From NCBI GenBank assembly GCA_035758845.1, contig DASTVZ010000227.1:1-64000 (forward strand): DNA of 64,000 nt. The letters are read 5' to 3'. Both the position numbers and the translations under genes were made by a program. Positions within the stretch are counted from its first letter, which is position 1, and every line of letters begins with the position of its first letter. Origin of the DNA: JALZOC01 sp035758845 (GTDB lineage Bacteria; Acidobacteriota; Vicinamibacteria; Vicinamibacterales; 2-12-FULL-66-21). The notes below the pieces were generated by a model. It worked only from the letters and a program-made list of their open reading frames with translations, was not told the DNA's origin and ran no database searches. This document shows positions 59,947-64,000 of the stretch, piece by piece.

Positions 59947-61052
59947 TGTTCTCTTTGCACATCGACACGGCGCGCACGTGGCGAGGCGGGCAGAACCAGG
60001 TGCTGACCACGCTGATGGGACTGCGGGCGCTAGGACATCGGACGATGCTGGTTGCGCATTCGGAAGGCGAATTGCGGCAACGGGCCGCTGAAGGTCTCGA
60101 TCTCGTGCCGCTCGCGCCAAAGACGGAGCTGGACCTCACCGCGGCATGGCGGTTATCGCGACTTCTAAGACAGCTGAAGCCGGATGTCATTCACGCCCAC
60201 GACCCGCATGGCGTTGCGATGGCGGCTTTGGCGCTTTCGATGAGCACGCAGATTGTGAAACCGCCGCTGGTCGCCTCGCGGCGGGTTGATTTTCATCTCC
60301 GAGGAAACTCCCTCTCGCGGTGGAAGTATCGCCAGGTCGATTGCTTCATCTGCGCGTCAGAGGCCATCCGCCAGATACTCGTCGGAGACGGCGTTCCAGA
60401 ATCGCGTGCCGTGACGGTGCATGAAGGAATCGACATCGAACGAGTCGAGCGCGCGGAACCCGCGAACCTCCATGGAGAGTTCTGGCTTCCGCATCACGCC
60501 CCGATAGTCGGCAACGTCGCCGCACTCGTCCCGCACAAAGGACAGCGTCACCTGATCGATGCGGCAAAGGCGGTCGTGCTCCAGATGCCCGACACCCGAT
60601 TCATCATCGCCGGTGAAGGCGAATTGCGGCCGGCGCTCGAGAGGCAGATCAGGGACTACCATCTCGAGAAACACGTCCTGCTCGCGGGTTTCAGGCCTGA
60701 CGTGCTCTCGTTGCACAAGGCGTTCGACATCTTCGTGATGAGCTCCGTGACCGAAGGGCTGGGGACGTCATTGTTGGACGCAATGGCGGCAGGCAAACCG
60801 ATTGTCGCGACGCGCGCGGGCGGCATCCCGGAGGTCGTTGCACACGAAGAAACCGGTGTTCTGGTTCCTCCTCGCGATCACGACGCGATGGCCGAAGCCA
60901 TTGTTCGGCTGCTGAAAGACGCGATGCTGCGAGGCCAGATGGGTGACGCTGGCCGCGCTCGCGCACGGTCACTGTTCAGCGCCGAGCGCATGGTCCAGAA
61001 TACGCTGAACGTCTATCAACGGGTGGCGATGGAGCCGCATCAAGAGAGCTGA
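59946..61052 (+). CDS. Glycosyltransferase family 4
   Basis: A 368-residue GT-B glycosyltransferase, group 1. The C-terminal donor site has the EX7E-like block SSVTEGLGTSLLDAMAAGKPIVATRAGG and IPEVVAHEETGVLVPP; the N-terminal half has ARTWRGGQNQVLTTLMGL and PDVIHAHDPHGVAMAAL. The acceptor is unknown; next to a WaaE/KdtX-like GT2, LPS core or glycan synthesis is likely. The ATG at 59946 overlaps the GT2 stop (TGATG); the longer start at 59892 would translate the repeat and is rejected. Confidence 0.92.
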   Translation: MFSLHIDTARTWRGGQNQVLTTLMGLRALGHRTMLVAHSEGELRQRAAEGLDLVPLAPKTELDLTAAWRLSRLLRQLKPDVIHAHDPHGVAMAALALSMSTQIVKPPLVASRRVDFHLRGNSLSRWKYRQVDCFICASEAIRQILVGDGVPESRAVTVHEGIDIERVERAEPANLHGEFWLPHHAPIVGNVAALVPHKGQRHLIDAAKAVVLQMPDTRFIIAGEGELRPALERQIRDYHLEKHVLLAGFRPDVLSLHKAFDIFVMSSVTEGLGTSLLDAMAAGKPIVATRAGGIPEVVAHEETGVLVPPRDHDAMAEAIVRLLKDAMLRGQMGDAGRARARSLFSAERMVQNTLNVYQRVAMEPHQES

Positions 61053-61053
61053 G

Positions 61054-61581
61054 CTATCGAACCGCCACCAAACCGGACTTACACCCCGACCTTCCCCTGG
61101 GACATTCATCGAACGTAACCGCCGCCCCATTCTGCGAAAACGTGACGCCTCGTACGATGTGCGACGAGGGAGTCCCGTCGGGTTCGATCAGATTCACTCG
61201 ATTGACCGGCTTTCGCGCGACGCCATCGAAGATGCGCAGCTGATAACCATTGATGACAAACCCCACACGGTAGCCGTCGGACGCCCACGCGATCTCGTCG
61301 CAGTGCTCGGTGCCTGGTGTCAGTTCAGCAACTTTCACGACGTCTGCCCTCGTGGTGCCAAGCCAGAGCGTTTCACACCAGCCTGCGGCACAGGGTTGCT
61401 TCTTCACCAGCGCGATCTTCTGCGCGTTCGAAGGACTCGCAGCCATGAGTTCCTGCACCGCGCCGACGCGTTTCCCTACTATGTAGACCGCGACAAACGC
61501 CGGCGCAAGCGCGACCAGCAGAAATGCAGCGTTCAACCTCGCCTGGCGCCGCGCGGGTGACACAGTCCTCGAAGCGGACAT
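61054..61581 (-). CDS. Single-pass membrane protein with WD/TolB-like periplasmic part (unknown)
   Basis: A 175-residue protein: basic N-terminus, one membrane helix (LNAAFLLVALAPAFVAVYIVG) and a ~130-residue soluble domain with six cysteines (CAAGWCETLWLG, EHCDEIAW, DECPRGRSGCKSG). Segments IAWASDGYRVGFVINGYQLRIFD look like one blade of a beta-propeller, too small for a full propeller. Not recognised. Its 5' end overlaps the TIGR02757-type gene by 49 bases; its 3' end is one base from the convergent GT4 gene. Confidence 0.75.
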   Translation of the reverse strand: MSASRTVSPARRQARLNAAFLLVALAPAFVAVYIVGKRVGAVQELMAASPSNAQKIALVKKQPCAAGWCETLWLGTTRADVVKVAELTPGTEHCDEIAWASDGYRVGFVINGYQLRIFDGVARKPVNRVNLIEPDGTPSSHIVRGVTFSQNGAAVTFDECPRGRSGCKSGLVAVR

Positions 61582-62411
61582 TGAGAGTCTCCCTGTTTTC
61601 TGCCAAACCCGCAGGCGTTCATCATGCCGACGTGGCAGAGAGAAAAATCAAAGCTCACCGGATCGTTCGCGTTCAAGGCGCGGAGTGACGCGGTGATGTC
61701 AGCAGCCATGCGCCATCCGGGGCTCGTGTAGCGCGTCAGCCGAAGACATCGCCCCAGACGAATCACGTGCGTGTCGAGCGGCACGATAAGTTTCGACCGC
61801 GGCACGTTCGTCCACACTCCAAGATCGACTTCGTCGCGGCGCACCATCCAGCGCAAAAACAAATTGAGCCGTTTGCACGCACTGCCGGCTGACGGACGCG
61901 GAAAGAAGTAGCACACGCCCGGGCGCCTCGGTTGCCGACCGTACGCCCGGCGCATATCCAGCGCAAGCGATCGCTTCGAGAAGCTGTCGAGCGCCGGACC
62001 GATGTCCTCGTCACTGGCATTCAGTCCTTCGAGGAAGAATCGTTCGATCGAACCCGACCGTTCGACCATCTGCCGGAGCATCCACAGGAGCGCGATGAGA
62101 TCCTCGCCTCGGATCCAGCGATGCACCATCATGCGCATGATGCGAGGTGCGGCTTCCGGTGTGAAGCTCCGTACAAATTCGGCAGGCTTCGCCCCGAGCG
62201 AGGCAAACAGCGCATCGATTGAATTGAGGACGCTCGCGACGCGGCCGAACGCAAGTGCCGCAGCGCAGAAGCCGGCGATCTCGCGGTCGGCGGGATCGGC
62301 GAACGGCCTCACCTTCTGGATGGGATCGCTGGCGGAGTCCTCGCGGTTGTAATCGTGATAGAGGGCATCGAGTCGGCTGGCAAGCTCGACGTCATGAGTG
62401 GCACGTCGCAT
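61533..62411 (-). CDS. TIGR02757 family protein (HhH-GPD-like fold)
   Basis: A 292-residue protein of the TIGR02757/DUF2400 family, distant relatives of helix-hairpin-helix DNA glycosylases. Features: YHDYNREDSASDPIQ, AFGRVASVLNSIDALFASLG, PLDTHVIRLGRCLRLTRY (with the Asp of the glycosylase fold), and a C-terminal cysteine cluster CHVGMMNACGFGRKQ ... CPLRGLC that may hold an iron-sulfur cluster. DNA repair is a guess from the fold; no activity is known to me. The ATG at 62411 is the first in frame. Confidence 0.88.
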   Translation of the reverse strand: MRRATHDVELASRLDALYHDYNREDSASDPIQKVRPFADPADREIAGFCAAALAFGRVASVLNSIDALFASLGAKPAEFVRSFTPEAAPRIMRMMVHRWIRGEDLIALLWMLRQMVERSGSIERFFLEGLNASDEDIGPALDSFSKRSLALDMRRAYGRQPRRPGVCYFFPRPSAGSACKRLNLFLRWMVRRDEVDLGVWTNVPRSKLIVPLDTHVIRLGRCLRLTRYTSPGWRMAADITASLRALNANDPVSFDFSLCHVGMMNACGFGRKQGDSQCPLRGLCHPRGARRG

Positions 62412-62439
62412 CGGACGCGACGATGATAGCTGACACGGC

Positions 62440-62576
62440 AGAAAATGCTGAATGCTGATTGCTGAATGCTGATTGACAGTTTCACATCCAATCAGCGTTC
62501 AGCCAACCAGCCAGCATCAGAATTCAGCCAAGCAACCAAACAATCACCAATCAGAACTCAGCATTCAGCAATTTCA
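62440..62576 (-). repeat. TGAAATTGCTGAATGCTGA array at the 3' end of the CARDB gene
   Basis: Read on the minus strand it starts with the CARDB stop (TGA of AACTGAAATTGCTGA) and continues through GCTGAATGCTGAG, GATTGGTGATTG, GGCTGAACGCTGATTGG, then the complementary words CAATCAGCATTCAGCAATC up to 28 bases before the TIGR02757 start. It is the longest copy of the element also seen after the ALDH and YitT genes. Confidence 0.75.
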
Positions 62577-64000
62577 GTTAATCCTGATCGTTACCGGCCG
62601 CGTGTTGTTGGTCTCCGATGTCTCAGTCACCGCATTGTCCGCGTCACTGACCGCGATGATGTAATACGTCCCCGCTGCCGTGCCTGGCGGAATCGTCACG
62701 GACGCTGGTCCAGAGTTGGTCAGGCCAGGACCGAGGGCACCGACTGGGCGATTCCCGATCTCCGGATCGGTGGTTTCGAACGTGAAGTTCACCGACAGAT
62801 AGAAGCGCGTCGTCGACGCACCCGCCGCGCCGCCGCCTGCGTTCCTGACCGTGTCGGTCACCTGAATCGTCGCGCCTGCGGTCGCCGATATCGGGCCGGT
62901 GAGCGCCGACACTGTCAGATCCGGTCCAACGCGCGTGGTCCCGTACGATACGTTGTTCGTCTCAGCCGACTCCTGGACGGCATTGGTGTCGTCGGCGCTG
63001 ACCAGGATGAAGTACTGTCCGAGCTCCGTATCGGCCGGAATGGTCACCGGGGTACTCCCCGAGCTGGTCTGGCCGGGTTGGAGCGCCGGGACATTCCGGC
63101 TGCCCAGGAATTTATCGCCAGCATCCAGCGAGAAGTTCGTCGACAGATAGAACGACGTCGTCGAGCTTCCGGCCATGCTGCTGCCCTGGTTCTTCACCGT
63201 GTCGTTCACCGTCAGCGGGAACCCGGCACCGGCGGCGGTCGGTATGGAAGTGGCCGATTCGATGAGATCAGGACCAATCTTGATCGCGGTACTGAACTTG
63301 ACGTTGTTCGCTTCCGATGTCTCAGTCAGTACACCTGGGCCGTCGGCCTTCGCGATGATGTAGTAGGTGCCGGCCGCAGTGTTCGATGGAATGTTGACCA
63401 TCGTCGACCCCGATTCAGTCAGGCCCGCCGTAAGCGCGCCGACCGAGCGACTTGTGAGTGCCGGGTCAGAACTGTCGAGGGAAATGTTTGGCGACAGGTA
63501 GAAGGTGGTTGACGAGGCGGCCGCGTTACCGCCGCCCTGATTCTTCGTCGTATCGCCGACACTGATGGAACTGCCCGCCGCAGCCGTCGCCGGAACGGTC
63601 AACGTGGTGACCACGAGGTCGGGACCGACTGGAATGATCGATCCCGTCTTCACGTTGTTGTTTTCGTTCGATTCCGAGACCGTCAGGTTGGCGTCCGCCT
63701 TCGCGATCAGATAGTAGTTGCCCACAGCGGCGTTGGATGGAACGGTAAACGTGCTTGCGACTGAGTCCGTTACTCCAGGTGCGAGCGAGCCAACGTTGCG
63801 GGTGCCCAGCGAAATGTCGTTAGCGTCGATGACGGTGTTCGTCGACAGGTAAAACGCGGTCACTGACGTGTCGGAGGCTCCAGTTCCCTGGTTTTTCGTC
63901 GTGTCATTCACGGTAATCGGTAAGCCTGCGCCAGCTGTCGTCGGGCCGGTGACCGCCGTGACGACGAGATCCGACGGAGAATCGTTGCTGACGATCGTGA
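62574..64000 (-). CDS. CARDB-repeat protein (5' end outside window)
   Basis: At least 475 residues; the frame is open at the right edge, so the N-terminus is missing. Four CARDB modules of about 116 residues are visible, each starting DLVV/DLIE/DLTV and containing VNDTTKNQG-type, TSFYLSTN, GSRNVPAL and TYYIIAKADA...ETSETNNV segments. CARDB is an Ig-like adhesion/cell-surface module. The chain ends VTIRIN without a membrane anchor or sorting domain, so the protein is probably secreted or held by an N-terminal domain not seen here. Module identity suggests expansion by duplication. Confidence 0.9.
   Translation of the reverse strand, partial: TIVSNDSPSDLVVTAVTGPTTAGAGLPITVNDTTKNQGTGASDTSVTAFYLSTNTVIDANDISLGTRNVGSLAPGVTDSVASTFTVPSNAAVGNYYLIAKADANLTVSESNENNNVKTGSIIPVGPDLVVTTLTVPATAAAGSSISVGDTTKNQGGGNAAASSTTFYLSPNISLDSSDPALTSRSVGALTAGLTESGSTMVNIPSNTAAGTYYIIAKADGPGVLTETSEANNVKFSTAIKIGPDLIESATSIPTAAGAGFPLTVNDTVKNQGSSMAGSSTTSFYLSTNFSLDAGDKFLGSRNVPALQPGQTSSGSTPVTIPADTELGQYFILVSADDTNAVQESAETNNVSYGTTRVGPDLTVSALTGPISATAGATIQVTDTVRNAGGGAAGASTTRFYLSVNFTFETTDPEIGNRPVGALGPGLTNSGPASVTIPPGTAAGTYYIIAVSDADNAVTETSETNNTRPVTIRIN

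Overview
The window is 64 kb of GC-rich, gene-dense bacterial DNA with few gaps; none longer than 300 bases lacks a gene. The gene content suggests an Acidobacteriota chromosome, perhaps class Vicinamibacteria. The main support is an 804-residue orphan MacB/FtsX-type permease of the acidobacterial 'ADOP' type and two adjacent VWFA proteins of the acidobacterial VWFA-related type. That placement is inference from family knowledge, not a database result. I see no tRNA, rRNA, CRISPR array, transposase or phage gene, so this reads as core chromosome with unusually many short intergenic repeats.

Layout, left to right. 1-8.9 kb, minus strand: a gas-vesicle protein gene cut by the window edge, a CBS-domain protein, an acyl-CoA ligase, the oxidative pentose-phosphate operon zwf-opcA-gnd, and a Rieske/cytochrome b pair in which cytochrome b carries a fused two-haem cytochrome c tail. 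9-17 kb: a sigma/anti-sigma/HEAT-repeat operon, an outer-membrane barrel, typA, and a second sigma-factor operon ending in a bactofilin-like/RDD membrane protein. 17-18 kb: a prolyl-tRNA-editing type protein and an HD hydrolase with start codons only 23 bp apart. 18-27 kb: a reductive pyrimidine-degradation region of aminotransferase, PreA-like dehydrogenase, beta-ureidopropionase-type amidohydrolase, aldehyde dehydrogenase, dihydropyrimidinase and NCS1 permease, transcribed from a divergent promoter region. 27-35 kb, minus strand: membrane proteins, a dynamin-like GTPase, a fatty-acid desaturase, an EamA transporter and a partial ATP synthase set (atpZ, atpI, atpB, atpE).

35-47 kb, plus strand: two VWFA proteins, then a tightly coupled haem operon (hemX-like, hemA, hemC, cobA-hemD fusion, hemB) and hemL. 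The last two are separated by the oppositely oriented ADOP permease, which sits between inverted GGGGTCAGAC arrays. 47-57 kb: ispG, then a minus-strand isoprenoid/envelope block (uppS, cdsA, dxr, rseP) with truA, pyrE, a DUF1028 protein and a MATE exporter. 57-64 kb: a TolC-type channel, two glycosyltransferases, a small membrane protein, a TIGR02757-type protein and a CARDB-repeat protein that runs off the right edge.

The most unusual signal is non-coding. Arrays of short sequence 'words' begin at or within the stop codon of about ten different genes, in sense orientation, with different words at different genes. A second GC-rich repeat family places a hairpin directly over the Shine-Dalgarno sequence of atpZ and of cdsA, and a relative of it forms a 170-nt multi-hairpin leader before the aldehyde dehydrogenase gene.
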